From Clonostachys chloroleuca (Eukaryota > Ascomycota > Sordariomycetes > Hypocreales > Bionectriaceae): a DNA stretch of 64,000 nt. The notes below the pieces were generated by a model. It saw nothing but the letters and a program-made list of their open reading frames with translations, searched no databases and was not told the DNA's origin. Position numbers and translations under genes: made by a program. The stretch's first letter is position 1. Every line of letters begins with the position of its first letter. The stretch covers positions 6,138,001 through 6,202,000 of the forward strand of contig JBANAY010000004.1 of assembly GCA_037952775.1 (NCBI GenBank). The letters run 5' to 3'. This document shows, in pieces, positions 1 to 12,582 of this stretch.

Positions 1-1376
1 GGACCTGGTTTCATGGACGCCTTGGGGATCTATCGCCATACTTTAATACTTCGATCAAGCGCTGTCGTCACCTGGCCTGGTTTATGCGAGCCAACCAGCT
101 TGCTGGTACCTAGATGTGTGGACTCCAACTGGAACGAAGGATCTCCTTCCCACCCCCAGCGACTCTGGGGTCGAGTGGGCTCAAAGAGCAGCCAAGCTGC
201 TAATAGCTGTTTGAGATTGTTATAATACTAGTCGTCTCCACAAACGGCGAGAACCGTATACATAGCAGTGATCGAAGAAACCTGGGAGGTTGAGCTATCA
301 AAGCAGGCGATCAGTTAGCGTTAGTGTATCAGAGTGTTACATCGTACCGCATAAAATAGAGAGGTAAGTCGGGCCACCCCTTTTTTGGCATTCTCCGTCA
401 TCTGATGAAGACCTTACGCAGCTGCGCTGACGCCGGATATCGCGCTAACTAAAGGAGCAGTGACCCCGCTGGCGATACAGACCAGGGTCAGAATCGGGAA
501 ATAGCCGAGCTACGTTGCCGCCCCGGCCCCGCGCCCCGTGTGGATGAGGTTGGGCATCACGGTGGTTTGCCAGATCCATGTTGCGACAACTAGTCAGGGA
601 TGGAATTGCTGGGATATGCCTTGGCTGTACCACGGCCAGTCCTTCAGAGTCCGGGCAGGAGAGGAGGGAGTCAGTGCCAGCAGAAAGGGGGTGAGCCGGC
701 ATACGCGGTCTCTACAATGCATCTGCACGCACATCTCGCGTAGCAGCCTACGCTTCCCAATAAGGATGTGATCGGCTACAAGGCTTGGAAAACGTCGAGT
801 ATGTGGGTCGAGTAAAAGCTAAACTTTTGTTGCAGAATCTGTCAATCTGCTGAAGAAAAGAATTACAGACTCTTTAACATTTTATACTACGTGGAGGTGA
901 TGGGCATTGGGTAAAATTTACTCTCGTTTACGTAGAAATTCTGGCTTTAAATAGATAGGTATAGTATACCGGATTATCTACATAAGAAATGCATAACCAA
1001 AGAAGACGACATTCATAACTCAATTGTGTGCCCAGCGACCTTCATCTTTAGTGTGTCTCCTAGTCTAAGAACAGCAAGGCGTTCAATTTCTCACCCCACA
1101 TATGTACACCTCGAGCATTTTCTTAATTCTAGGCCGTGACACCCTGATCCTCTTCGACTCGGGGTATGCTCGTCTCCTCAACCTTTTCATTATGATATCT
1201 GATCAGATCTAAAAAGTCTATTTACATTGGAGCCCCGGACTACAAACCCGCTGCTCCATCGGTCCCTAATTTGTTCTCCCAGCTGCCATTTTGTCGGGGC
1301 TCTTGGGGCTCTCTCCATCTCTTTCGCCCCGTCGACACACACCCCAGACTTCCGAGAAGGATAGAAACAAAACGCG
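1..1376. other. Upstream intergenic stretch, no gene recognised
   Basis: Only short reading frames with no family resemblance occur here on either strand. The stretch becomes AT-rich from about 780 to 1100. It includes the promoter and 5' leader of the following receptor gene. I see no RNA gene or repeat. Confidence 0.6.
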
Positions 1377-2725
1377 ATGGAACTGACAAGCGGGACGAGT
1401 ATCGACTCCTTCCGGCCGCGCTTCGATGGCGCGGCCATTTCGACCTATGTGTTGGCGATGCTATCGGTTCCGGTCAAGCTGTGGTGCAGGAGTCGCGTCT
1501 CAGGGATGCAGAGCTTGGGGTGGGACGACTTTCTCTGTGTGGTTACCTTGATATTTTCGAATGGTTGGTTCTGGGTTACGATGATTGGTATGTCGCTCCA
1601 AACTCCGGCATCTGGCGATGCGCGTGCGCCAGGGATCTGTTTCTGACACGATATCTCTCTTTAGGTATCCGACCTAATCTAGGACGACACGTAGGGCTTG
1701 AAGTCAGTATGGAAGAGGTCGAGGCCTTCTTGAAAAACCTCTACGCCGCAGCATTGCTATATTGCTTGGCCATTGCCTTTATCAAGTTCACGATTCTTGC
1801 ATTCTACTGGAAGCTATTCTCTATTGCAGCCCGCATACCTATCATCATCCTCGCCGTGTCTGTTGGTTGCTGGCTCGTCATCTTGGTAAGTTTCTGACTC
1901 TCCTTTCTTGATAGAGTATCGTATCAAAGTACGTAGGTTGTTAATGTACGTCCGGTGTAGCTTTGCCTCTGCGCTTTCGGCTGTCGCCCAATTTCTGCGC
2001 AATGGGACGTTACCATCACAGATGCTACCTGCATTCAGCAAAAGGGCATCTACCTCGGAGGCTCCTTGCCTAACGTTCTTGTAGACTTCGTCCTGGTATT
2101 CATGCCCCTCCCTTACGTCTGGCGCCTCCGCGCCCCTGTCGGTCAGCGCCTCATCATCGTCGGCATGTTTACCCTCGGTCTGTTCGTCTGCATCGTCTCG
2201 GCCGTTCGTCTCAGCGAAGTCATGGCCATCAAAACCAACGACAAGAACGTCACCTATAACCTCAGGGACTTCATGCTGTGGTCCATCGTCGAGGTGAACA
2301 TTGGTATCGTGTGCTCGTGCTTGCCCAGCATGCGCCGTCTACTCACCGCCATCGGCCTAAACCGCCTATTCTCAAAGGGGTCGAGCGCCGACAAGAGGAC
2401 CGGCTCCGGTGCTCTCGGGGGCAACACAAAGAGGAGTGGTCTCGCGACAATCAACGGTGGCGGGTCGCACGCGAAGGGCCCTTGGAATCCGTGGTCGCAG
2501 GTCGGCCTAACCAAGATTGACAGCGAGGAGGACGTCCACGAGATGGCAAATCAGCTGAATAAACAGGGACAGACGCACTCCGAAGTCGAGACGGGCCATC
2601 GAACCAGCGGCGACACGGCGTTGGTAGTGCAGCGGCCAGACAGCCCGCCGAAGCATAACAATGGGATTGTCGTCCAGAGAGACTGGACTGTACAGGTGGA
2701 CCATCAAGACCAAAGCGGCAAATAA
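1377..2725 (+). CDS. SAT4/PTH11-like seven-helix membrane protein
   Basis: Three exons (1377-1587, 1665-1885, 1961-2725) join in frame to give about 398 residues; both introns have GTATGT/GTAAGT donors and YAG acceptors. The fungal rhodopsin-like SAT4 domain fills roughly residues 15-290. Recognisable family motifs are the LGWDDFL loop after helix 1-2, a helix ending in YWKLF, the conserved Cys/AQWD loop (exon 3 start), the NVLVDFVLVFMPLP helix and the WSIVEVNIGIVCSCLP helix near the end. The last about 110 residues are a polar cytoplasmic tail rich in Gly, Ser and Lys. No CFEM domain precedes the helices. Members of this family are plasma-membrane proteins, often discussed as PTH11-like receptors; ligand and role of this one are unknown. 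The start at 1377 is chosen because it places a short polar N-terminus before the first helix. Confidence 0.9.
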
Positions 2726-3136
2726 GCACGTGTGGTGATGTATTATTATAGTAATCGTGTTTTCTTTTCTTATAATAGACCCTAGGATCTCATGGTACGG
2801 ATTGGTTATGATTTTTAATATAGCGATCGAAACGGTTCGATTAAAAAATGGAAAAGGGTAACAGATCATTGCCCATACTGCTATTTAGATGTTGTATTTG
2901 ATATGATTGGTTGTGGAAAGCCTGAGTAATTTGGGCAGACTCGTAGGCTCTTTCAGCTGCGGCTGACTCCAGTCCTCTACTACCGAGCCATTTATTAACA
3001 TGAGATTGTGAGATCACATATTCTCGCCCAAAAAGCGCTAATAGCCACCCTACATAGATATAAATGCCGCATGCCACGGCTATCCTAGTCCGCAGCGTCG
3101 GCTCAGAGCTTACTTATCACCACCTCTCATCGTTCC
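2726..3136. other. Intergenic, nothing recognised
   Basis: AT-rich spacer between two tandem genes; presumably 3' end of the receptor gene and promoter of the next. No motif worth naming was seen. Confidence 0.5.
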
Positions 3137-4628
3137 ATGTCACCAGTCGCTCCGCCAGCCCAGGCGGTCATCCGCCGTGGTGCAGCATTATCCGTGGGAG
3201 CAAATGAGGAGACGGACTCGACTCGGCGCTTAAACCAACAAAGGGCGCTCGACTTTCATCATTGGTTGCTGCAGGCACTCAATTCCCTGCCCGCTTCGAT
3301 ATCTCAGCCTGCCAACCCCAGCCTATTGCCTCAATTCCGCTCTCAGTGGAACCTCCCACCACCTAGAAACAGATCCCGCGTCATCGAATTCCCCGATACT
3401 ACTCCTCCGCCTGTTTCTCCACCGAGAGCCTCTGGATCGAGGTTTGCACGACGACACTCGGACGACTCTTCTTCCTCGGGAGGCTCATGGCTGCCTCCGA
3501 GAGCTTCGCCGCCTCGTGGCAAGAGTCAAGATGAACTGGACCGCGACGCATATGATCATTTCATTGCCGATGTTAAACGCCTCCTCAACCCCTTGACGAG
3601 TGAGGAAGAGGGGCTAGCTGATGAAGGCTCGACAATTTACAATGAAGGGTCTGTTTTCCTCTGCTGGGGCAGCACCACGAATTGCCGAGTCCTCACCGTC
3701 AACCATTTTAAACGAGAGATGGACCACGAGCTATTCTGGAAGAAGCTTCATCATGCCTGGTACCAAACACGTGGCGAATGGCGACAAAAAATTCCTTGGT
3801 ACGGCATCCGCGACGTCAAAATGGTCGACATCCGACTTGCAGGGCCGGTTAGTGGTTGTCCGGACCAATTCCATGGCGTTTTTCAGTTGATCGATAGGGA
3901 AATTCAGAGGGAAAAGGAAAAATTGGGACAGAAAATCGAAAAGTTCCAAGAAGCCGAAGCTGAGGCTGCCAAGGAAAGCTGGAAAAAGAGCTATGAGGAT
4001 GACTACTACGACTACGACTACGACTACGACTACTGGGACTGGGACAAGTGTGTCTATGACGCGAAGCTTGGCCGGACTATCCATGGTGACGGATGCATCG
4101 CTAATATGTCACAGGTCCAAGAGGATTGTGAGCATGGGGAGTATCCCGAGTCAAAGAACAGGCTCAATGGGCTCATGATGGAGTCTCTCCGCACATCGCT
4201 GTTCCAGAATCCACAAATGGCCGTCTTCCATAAGCTTTCAAACTCAGATCTTGTTCATTATAAGAGGTGCGTTTACTAGATTGTCTTCTTCACTCCCTTC
4301 CTACTCGGAAACGACTCGAAGCCGAGCCAGGACTCTAACTCGAGCTTCTCAACACAGCACGGTCCGCAGTCAAGTTGAGGGTAATCCTTATCGAGGCCTA
4401 GGTCAGATGGTCTTTCGCGGGCTCCTAATAGAGGACGGGTGGGCGTTTGACGGAGGCATGGGGTTTCTGTGCATGCCTCTGGCGGGGGTAGCAGCAATCT
4501 TACTAGTGTTCCTTGCGTGGCTCGCGTATAGGGATTGGGCCATAGCATGGAACGTCGGCTCGTGTATGGTACCATTGCTAATAGGACTAGCGAGCGCGCT
4601 GCCACAAGCCAAGGCTCCAAGAGCATAG
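3137..4628 (+). CDS. Unrecognised protein with disordered N-terminus and C-terminal membrane helices
   Basis: Exons 3137-4266 and 4358-4628 flank an intron with a GTGCGT donor and an ACACAG acceptor; the splice joins the frames exactly and gives about 466 residues. Residues 1-130 are Pro/Ser-rich and probably disordered, with a PPPVSPP stretch. A globular part follows (about 140-290) with patterns such as FKREMDHELFWKKLHHAWY and a Trp/Arg-rich segment. Next comes a charged helix rich in Glu and Lys and a run of Asp-Tyr repeats made by a TAC-GAC microsatellite around 4000-4030. The second exon encodes two hydrophobic segments (GVAAILLVFLAWLAY and CMVPLLIGLASAL), so the protein is probably anchored by its C-terminus. 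I recognise this general architecture from predicted ascomycete proteins but no named domain; function unknown. Confidence 0.75.
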
Positions 4629-5739
4629 CCAGGGAAGACTGAGGGAGAGATTGGCAGTAAAATAAAGTAGTGCAAAAAAAAAAAAATGATAGCGTCGATC
4701 ACCACGAACTCTCCTAGAATCATCGTGATCAGATAGTTACGCTTCACAGGTCAAGCTCTCCTGATAACCAATAATGGTCTTGACCTTAAATGGCCAAAAT
4801 TTCTGCAGAAATGGAATTACTATAGGTACAATTCAGTATTCTCGCGCACTATCGACCACACGCATCATTGATTGCTCCCTCTAAATGAAGTGACTCTGGC
4901 GTCCAGCCGACCATTTCGTTTGAACGTGGAACTCCCCCTTTGTGGTGTTTTGATGGTATCAAGTCTTTAGTTTCATTGCCTTGGTTCCACCCGGGTAATT
5001 TCCAACGATCGGCGGTTTCGCGGGCAAAGGTGAACTGGAACACTTGTCATCCCAGATCGATATGAGCGCAGTGTTGATCATCCCAAGCTGACTGTGGATT
5101 GTTGGATGCTCGCTGGCATCCGCCATCTCCGTAGGATAGTTTCGGATGACAACACTCCGTGTTTAAGTTAGGACGTTCCGGATTTCGAGAGTTGTCTTGA
5201 GCATCACCAAATACGACTTGTCAGAACCTAATGTGCAACATACGGTAAGACGACACTCGAGGTACCACAGAAAGATGTGTCACAGATTGTCGATGCAGTT
5301 GTCTGGTTAATGCGAACCCATGGGATCAGCGTTGCCAAGCCGGCACACCTGGCCTTGAGCAGAATCTCAGAGCCAGCGCACACATGGCGCCTTTTTTCAA
5401 AGCCTCACAAGCCGGGAGACCCTGGGCTGGACGGTAACAACGTCCCATCAGTTCGGGCCTTGGTTCCGAGTCGGATGCAAGCGGTCCGGGATATAATTCT
5501 ACCTCCGTGCTTACCATTGGGCACACACCGTGAATCCTACCGCTGATCAACGGGGTGCATATTAGCCGCGACGCTTGACTACGACCTCAATGTGACAGAA
5601 CCAGTCATGGTGCACTTTTTGAAACTCGTGACCCAGGGAGCCATTTGAGGCTTTTCACAGATTCAAATTACCGCACATATTCCACTTATAGTATCAAATC
5701 GACAAGGAACTCGAGAGGACAAGGTTGTTGCTGGCGGAC
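4629..5739. other. Intergenic, no gene recognised
   Basis: Contains an A-run at 4674-4686 and short frames on both strands without family resemblance. The right half is the upstream region of the AA9 gene. Confidence 0.5.
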
Positions 5740-5746
5740 TATAAAG
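5740..5746 (+). promoter_or_regulatory. Candidate TATA box of the AA9 gene
   Basis: TATAAAG lies about 110 bases before the AA9 start codon, a plausible spacing for a fungal core promoter with a 5' leader of about 80 bases. It is a motif match only. Confidence 0.4.
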
Positions 5747-5851
5747 TGATGGGATTCCCATCGGTGGCAGCATCCAGTCTTCTTTTGTTTTAGCAACTCA
5801 AATCATTTCCTCTCCATATACCACCCGAATTATCATTCAGCGATTGCCATC

Positions 5852-6717
5852 ATGTTGTTGTCTTCCGCTCTTGCTGCTCTGGGCCTCCTCGCCACCCAAG
5901 TGACTGCTCACGGTGCTGTCACCAGTTATGTCATTGCTGGTACAACTTACAAAGGGTAGGAAGCCCTGGATTTGATTTTCCAAACAAAGTAATGCCCATT
6001 TACTAACGAAATGTCGTGACTCAGCTACAACGGCTTTGCTCCCAGCTCCGAACCCGTGATTCAACGCCAGTGGCCCGACTACAACCCAACCTTATCTGCT
6101 ACTGACTCCAAAATCCGTTGCAACGGTGGCACTTCTGCCCAGCTCTCGGCACCCGTCAAGCCCGGAGATAGCGTACAGGCCATATGGGCCCAGTGGACGC
6201 ACTCTCAGGGACCCGTCATGGTCTGGATGTACAAGTGTGCCGGCGACTTTTCGTCTTGCGACGGCAGCGGCGCCGGCTGGTTCAAGATTGACGAGTCTGG
6301 CTTCTCGGGCGACGGCAAGAACGTCTTTTTGGACACGGAGACGCCCAGCGGCTGGGGCATCGCCAAACTCGTTGGAGGCAACAAGGGTTGGACGAGCACC
6401 ATTCCGAACCTTACACCCGGCAACTATCTCATCCGCCACGAATTGATCGCTCTACACCAGGCCAAGAATCCACAGTGGTATGCTGAGTGTGCCCAGCTCG
6501 TCGTTGGGGGTTCCGGCACGGGATCGCCGAGTTCTGCACAAAAGGCATCGATTCCCGGTTACGCGCAGCAGAGCGACCCCAACATCAGCGTAAGTCTATG
6601 CAATGACCATTCTGGATGGGCCGGATCACTAACTATTTCGATTTTTAGTTCAACATCAACGATCACACTCTCCCTCAGACATACACCATCCCTGGCCCCG
6701 CGGTCTTCCGAGGTTAA
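5852..6717 (+). CDS. AA9 lytic polysaccharide monooxygenase (secreted)
   Basis: Exons 5852-5955, 6025-6589 and 6649-6717 join in frame to 245 residues. A signal peptide of 19 residues ends ..TQVTA and leaves His20 as the mature N-terminus, the first ligand of the copper histidine brace. The second brace histidine is in WTHSQGPV (about His94). The conserved GNYLIRHELIALH strand and the QWYAECAQL segment, which carries the Gln and axial Tyr of the copper site, are both present. Four or more cysteines fit the usual disulphides. The protein stops right after the catalytic domain: there is no Ser/Thr linker, CBM1 or anchor. AA9 enzymes cleave cellulose or other beta-1,4-glucans oxidatively outside the cell, using a reductant and H2O2 or O2. 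Substrate preference cannot be read from the sequence. It lies between two SAT4-type receptor genes. Confidence 0.96.
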
Positions 6718-7444
6718 ATGTTATCATATAAGCTGAAAGGCGCAACAGATATAGCAATGGATATTTGATCTATCGTAGGAAGTTCAATAAGTATTTTATC
6801 GCCGCGGTATATTATAGATTGAACTATCCTTTGAGATATACTATATGGTCTAACATATATAAGACTCAAGTCCCTTAAGATACGCCTCTATCGTGATGGC
6901 AGCATATATGTACTACATGTACCTAGTCAAGTCACACATTTGCGCCGATAATTCTTTGAATCATAACGATGATTGAAATTATTGTCCGAAGATTTTGTTT
7001 TCAAAGACTAGTTATAGCTAATTGATGGTCAATTCTTAATAATACGTCATTCCAGACGCTATCGGTCCTCCTTGGAAGAGATACGCAACGGGCCTATTTT
7101 TAGGCAACGGGGGTCCTCATGCGAAATGCAAATTGCAGGGGTCAGTCATACCCGTCGTGCCCGAAGCTAACAGGCCGTTCCCGACATGCAGATAAGGCTT
7201 CTCTTTTCGCAATCCTCAGGTCTCAGTTCAGTGATCCTTTTGGTCTTGGCACTGCAACCTCACTGCGGTGAACCGCACATTGGCATCCAAAATATGACAA
7301 TAATTCACGTTGATTGATCAGCTTTCTATATATTTGAGCAGTCAAAAAATGCAGATCCTCTTTGACGCTCTCAAGAGACGTCTTTAGGATTCGCGTCGCC
7401 GGCCACCAGATTTTGCTGACTGCTGTTCCTGGGCGAATTTTGCG
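6718..7444. other. Intergenic between convergent genes
   Basis: AT-rich 3' flanks of the AA9 gene and of the minus-strand receptor gene. I saw no gene, repeat or RNA here. Confidence 0.5.
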
Positions 7445-8739
7445 TCATGATGCCCTCAGTCTGCTGAACGCGCAAACCCCCTCGGTCTTTCCCCCCTCGA
7501 GACCGGCGGGTGGTTCTCGGAAAGTAGTTCGGCGGTTGGTGAGGGAAATCCATGATGATTGATCCGACCGTTGATTGGAAGACTTTTTGGCCGATCCATC
7601 CGAGGATCCCGATAAGAAGTCTAAGCGTGGGACAAACTGAGCGAATAATGGCTTGAGCGTAGCGACTGAGCTGCAAATAATGGCGAGGTTGACTTCGAGG
7701 CTGGACCAAGTGCTGATCGGGACGGCCAGTACTGTATCATGTGTCAGTATAGAATTTTGCATAAAGTACGATGATGGAGAGCTCATACCTGGAGCGTTCT
7801 CCCTAGGCCCTTCAAAGAAGTGCACAAGGGCATAAAATCGAACGATTGATACAACAGACGCACTGTAACATCGTAAGCATTGATTTAAATCCTTAGCCGA
7901 AATGATAGGAAGAACTACATACAGTAAACCACATGTTAGAGTCATAATGAGAATCACTCTGACTCTAAGCGGCATCTTGAGCTTCAGAAGTATCGGGATT
8001 GGAAATATAAGGATGGCGAAATCATTAATAGCGTTGCAGGTTGCGAGCACACTAGATGGGATGGTCAGCTCATCAATTCATATCAGCGCCTGAAATCCAG
8101 GAAATGTCGACTTACTAATGAAGTTCGCCGCCTTGCATGCAATGCCCATCCAAGGATGGATTCCAGAACTTCTGGACAGGAATGCAGCTGAATATGGGTG
8201 CGATGCAATTCACCAAACCGTAAATGCAAAGCCAACCAATGAGCCATTTCAGAATCCTCCTCGGCTTTTGTGTTACGAAAACTCGCCAGTACAGCGCGAG
8301 AATCGACATCTTGATTACCCATTGATTCCAGGTGTAAATCAAGGTGGTGAAGAACTCCGACTTGACGAAAGACAGGTAGTCTTCCTGTCGGACTCTGTAT
8401 CCCAGTCCCAGCTCCATCTCTGAAGAGAGTATGTTAGCCGTGGTAAGTGATAGAGGGGAAAGATACCAAGTCCGTACCATGAACGACAGTGCCAATATAA
8501 GCGATCGACAAAGCCTATGATGAGTATTAGCATATGCGTAAACCACTAGACTGCTTCCAAAGAGAAGATACCATTGATGCCACCATCAGGTAATCATCGA
8601 TACCGAATATTCGTGTGATGAAGAGTCGGGTATAGACTCTCATCAACACCACGGCGAAAGCGAGGCATGTAAAGAAGAAGATGGCCACGAACCAGGGCCG
8701 GTTCTCAGGAATGACTGGCACTCCAGCAAAGTACCACAT
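7445..8739 (-). CDS. Second SAT4/PTH11-like membrane protein, six exons
   Basis: On the minus strand, exons 8739-8572, 8514-8467, 8417-8116, 8051-7923, 7862-7789 and 7731-7445 join in frame to about 335 residues. Motifs of the SAT4 family appear in order: a first helix (AIFFFTCLAFAVVLMRVYTR), the loop FGIDDYLMV, the helix leading to ILALYWRVF, the loop around GHCMQGGELH, the helix INDFAILIFPIPILLKL, and the final helix with SSLEVNLAIICSSVATLKPLF. Two introns (7863-7922 and 7732-7788) are multiples of three without stops, so they could be mistaken for coding sequence. The splice site at 8418 is the least certain (acceptor CAGAG). The cytoplasmic tail is short and basic. No CFEM domain. It is clearly divergent from the receptor at 1377-2725, so the pair is not a recent tandem duplication. 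Confidence 0.88.
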
Positions 8740-10772
8740 CCTGACTGTGTAGTTGGGAGATTTTGAAGCCAGGTCCAGGGGTCCTCGTGGCTCTTATTCA
8801 CGCTAAAAGTTCAATGCCGAGAAGATTGCAAGAGAGAGAGAGAAATCCATTGGCCATGTGCTCATATTAGATATTTCACTAGGATTTGAGCTGGGGGGCG
8901 GCATCTGAGTCGTAGGATCGATCATGCATGAAATGTGGCTGCCAAAACAAGGTGAGTTCGATATCCCCACCACCCTTCTTTCGAGGCTGAGGTTGCATCA
9001 GCTGCTGCGTTGCATTTGGCTGATTGGCTAGGAATTTCCCTCATTTCCCAGCTGGCGAGACACTTCTACGCAGGGTAAATCCTACTAACTTTGCACTTTT
9101 TGCTATTTTTAACAAGGGCAGCGCTGGTCTGCACCCAATTGGAAACCGCCATTGTCTTGTTCCACGCACGGAACAGAAGCTAGATTTGCAGATCTCGGGC
9201 GATGAAGACTAATTGCACCAAGCCTTGGAATGAATGCCACCTTCTGCTTCGAGCAAGCTGAGCATGCTGCAATGTGTATGTCAGCAGGCTGGATCAGGTA
9301 GCGATTGTCTCAAATGGCGGGATCTGCCGTTGCAAAGCGTAAATGGAGGTGGACTCTGTGCATCCGCGGCCCATTTCAGCGGTCCCGATTGCCTGACAAT
9401 AAGCAAAGTGGTGTCGTGGTAGTGCATCTAGGCGCCGACCAGCGGCTTATTTAAGAGTCTCGTCTCTGTTAGCCCCCAATGCTACAGCACCCCCATTTCG
9501 CGGCATCAACAGTTGGAATTCTATTTGGGCGTAGCGTTTCGCCCCCAATCCCAGCATCAGGAGAGGCAAGGTGGGGGAATTAATATCTTTCCAAACTGTT
9601 CAAGAGGTGATTGCAATGGCAGGACTCATATTGCCGTCTATAACGGCCATTTCATAGAAACATACATCTCCAAGGACTAATAATACCTTAGGTTCACATC
9701 GGAATCATTTGATGTTTCCGGATCAAGCATCACTTTTCTGAAAATCAGAGCCAACAAATTCTTAATACTAGCATCCTATACGCCTTGATAGAAATCTACC
9801 AGGTTTTGGCGTTTTAACAAGCCCAAATCAATTCGCTGTCTGATTAGGACAGGATTTACCCCGAGTCTCATTCATCAACATGCCATCATTCGGAAGTAGG
9901 CTATGCCTCTCGGAGGATCCTTCGCAATTGAAACCTTCGCTTCTACTCTGTGCTTGCGTGGCAAATTTCATCTATCAGAAGCTGGCGATATGCGTATACC
10001 ACAGGATGGGGGAAATACGCGCGCCTATCTTGGAATAAGACACAAATAATATTGCCTCCGCGGCAAACATCGTATCGTAATTATTATGCTCTTAAATTCG
10101 CTGCCTGCCGCTATCACAATACCGTAGCTCTTGACGTTATTATCTTCCTATCCGTTGAAGATGGACATGGGGCGGCTTGAATACCATAAATAGGCGAAGG
10201 GATGGATGTCTCGTCTCCGGAATATATAGCCTAGAGCTTCAATATCGCCCCTTACCCTGATGTGCATGGCTACATTATTAGGGATAGAGAGTGGCCGTAG
10301 GTGTGTGGGTGAACGTAGATCTAACCAAAACGTCTCATCGTGGGAATCGCTAGCTTTTCGAGAAGTAAGAAAAAGGTGGCTGGGAGTAGTGGATCTTGAG
10401 TTCTTACTAATCTGAAGTATGAGGAGACAAATCGCAGCACGCGAGGCTTACAAATCTAATGCCACTGTGGAATGGCAAGAACATTAAAGTCAATACCCCC
10501 AGCGTTAATATTTAACTGCCATGGAGTTAGGACATTTCAATATGTCCGGCAGTGAAATATATATTTATTCTTCGCTGACAAGCTAACTTCTTGGCTCAAG
10601 TTACCTGGGTAGTATAGGCAAAACCATCTCATCTGAAATTCAGGCACGAAATCTTCGACTCTCACCTCTAGTAAGTTGATTGTTATGATCGCGATACCTT
10701 ACCTAGTACTGGAGGGTTACTAGAACTAAAACTCTTTATCTCTAGTTATCGTACACCTTCCCCATTCCAATC
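8740..10772. other. Two-kb gene-poor stretch
   Basis: Short frames on both strands show no family resemblance and no consistent frame. I found no repeat or RNA gene. From here on AT content rises and gene density falls. Confidence 0.5.
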
Positions 10773-11144
10773 ATGATCCCATTGGGTATGCTCAAGTATG
10801 TTAACGCCTACTTTGGAATCTTTCTTACTGGCGCCGGAATAAATGGCCTTCTTAATCCAACACATATGGGGCAGCTCTTTGGAGTGAAAGATGTCAGCAA
10901 CGAGATGGCTGTATTCATCCCCGCTTTTGGTGGTCGAACATTAGCAGCCGGAGTTGCGCTGTGGTGGATGATACTAGCTGGCCATCGCAGGGCAATTGGT
11001 ATATTCATGACGAGCTGGGCGATTGCAGGGATCGCAGACACATATCTATTGCTATCGTATAAAGGCGAAGTCGACTCGGTCTGGATACATATCATGAATA
11101 CATGTATCCTACTCGTGGGCGGAGTTTCGCAGCTACATTCGTAA
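10773..11144 (+). CDS. DUF4267-type small four-helix membrane protein
   Basis: A single exon of 123 residues with four hydrophobic helices, starting around residues 10, 50, 75 and 105. The pattern NAYFGIFLTGAGINGLLNP near the start, the FIPAFGGRTLAAG segment and the terminal CILLVGG helix fit the DUF4267 family of small fungal and bacterial integral membrane proteins. The family has no established reaction. It stands alone, more than 1.4 kb from the next gene on either side. Confidence 0.8.
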   Translation: MIPLGMLKYVNAYFGIFLTGAGINGLLNPTHMGQLFGVKDVSNEMAVFIPAFGGRTLAAGVALWWMILAGHRRAIGIFMTSWAIAGIADTYLLLSYKGEVDSVWIHIMNTCILLVGGVSQLHS

Positions 11145-12582
11145 GAAGCGACCGAGAGCGAACATGGGAAACAACAGATATATCTCGACCAAGCGAACAA
11201 GTTCTGTTCTCGAGTAGAAGCTATATACTGCATGATGGTATCATCATGAACAACTTACAAATACACATAACGTGAAACAACAGATCTTGAAGTGGATTAA
11301 GCTTGACAGAGGAGACCCATATTTTCGTATTAATATCCACTACAATCCTGCTAAATAATCTAAATGCTAGCTTATTTGTTCCTTAAAACTATCTAATCTA
11401 AAATGAGTGACCTTCTCGTAAAGCCCTGCGCTTAAGAGCCTATTTATGTACTGTTCACGAGTATATCTGGACCGTTGTTCAACCTAAATTGCAAGAAATT
11501 CGGAACACCGCTAGTACACGGATAGAGGGTTTTATCAACTCGTCTGCCTTCACGTTCTCGCCATGCCCTTCTATGTGGTGAGGCATTAGCCTACTAGCAA
11601 CACAGGTATTTCTTTATAGCGACACAATCGAGGATATGAAGCGCCAACTCATATAATGGCGATACCTTTAGCAAGAGTACTAGGCCGTATCGCTGCTTCA
11701 GAGGCTTGGTCTATCTTTTTGGATATTGATATCCGCGACTGGTCATACTGCTAACTAATCTCGTAATTAGCCACTTCCAAATCTCCTAGAGTTGCATTGA
11801 TGTGCGCAATCAAACCAGAAGCCGAGTTACCAAGTGGTAGATGTATGCCGGCTGAGGCTGAGGCTTTGTGTGGGACTAGGTTCGCGGTGCATCGGTCTAT
11901 GGCATTCTTCTCCTGATGGACATCGGCTGCATGCGCCACTGTTCCATTTACCGTGGTATTAACCCAAGCCAAGTCCTCCTATTCGAGCAACTTATGAGCC
12001 TTTGTCACCGCAAATCACAACGATTACGCGTCCGACAGCTTCCACTTGTTCGAACAGATGTGGCCAACCCAGACCACCAATCCACTTACAGATATGAGGA
12101 CAATATCGTCACTCCCTCACATTATTGGGATAATTCGCATGCGACTACACTCAAAGCGGCGATCCTACACTTCATGTAAAGTTTTTTAACAGTGATACAA
12201 GCATTCAGACCCCTCGTGAATGCGACCACTAAAAGGACAAGCAGTTCACTTATCCTCTTGGCTGACTGTGTCAGGACAGCTGCTATATATAGCTACTGCC
12301 AAGGAACGCCCATTAAACATAGAACCATACCAGAATCACACGGGCCTGCTATAATAATATTTTTAGCTATTCAGGGATAGTTTACATAATTCAATAGTAA
12401 GACATCAAAATAAGGACCAAGGATATTGTGACAATAGACTTAAATAGTTGCTATAGTTTAGCAAGCTAGAACTCTACCTAAACTATACATCTTACATGCT
12501 CTCGATGAGCTTAAGATAGCGGAACATTAATAAAGCGTTCAATAGAGCAAGAGACGAGTTTGTTTTACCCCCCACCGTCTGA
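11145..12582. other. Gene-poor stretch with a possible decayed coding fragment
   Basis: A 73-codon minus-strand frame at 11751-11972 has protein-like composition but no recognisable domain and no plausible neighbours in frame. The rest is AT-rich without long frames. I would not call a gene here. Confidence 0.35.

Noticed and set aside
3731..4084. Minus frame with a poly-Val stretch
   Set aside because: Antisense of the Asp-Tyr microsatellite in the spliced plus-strand gene.
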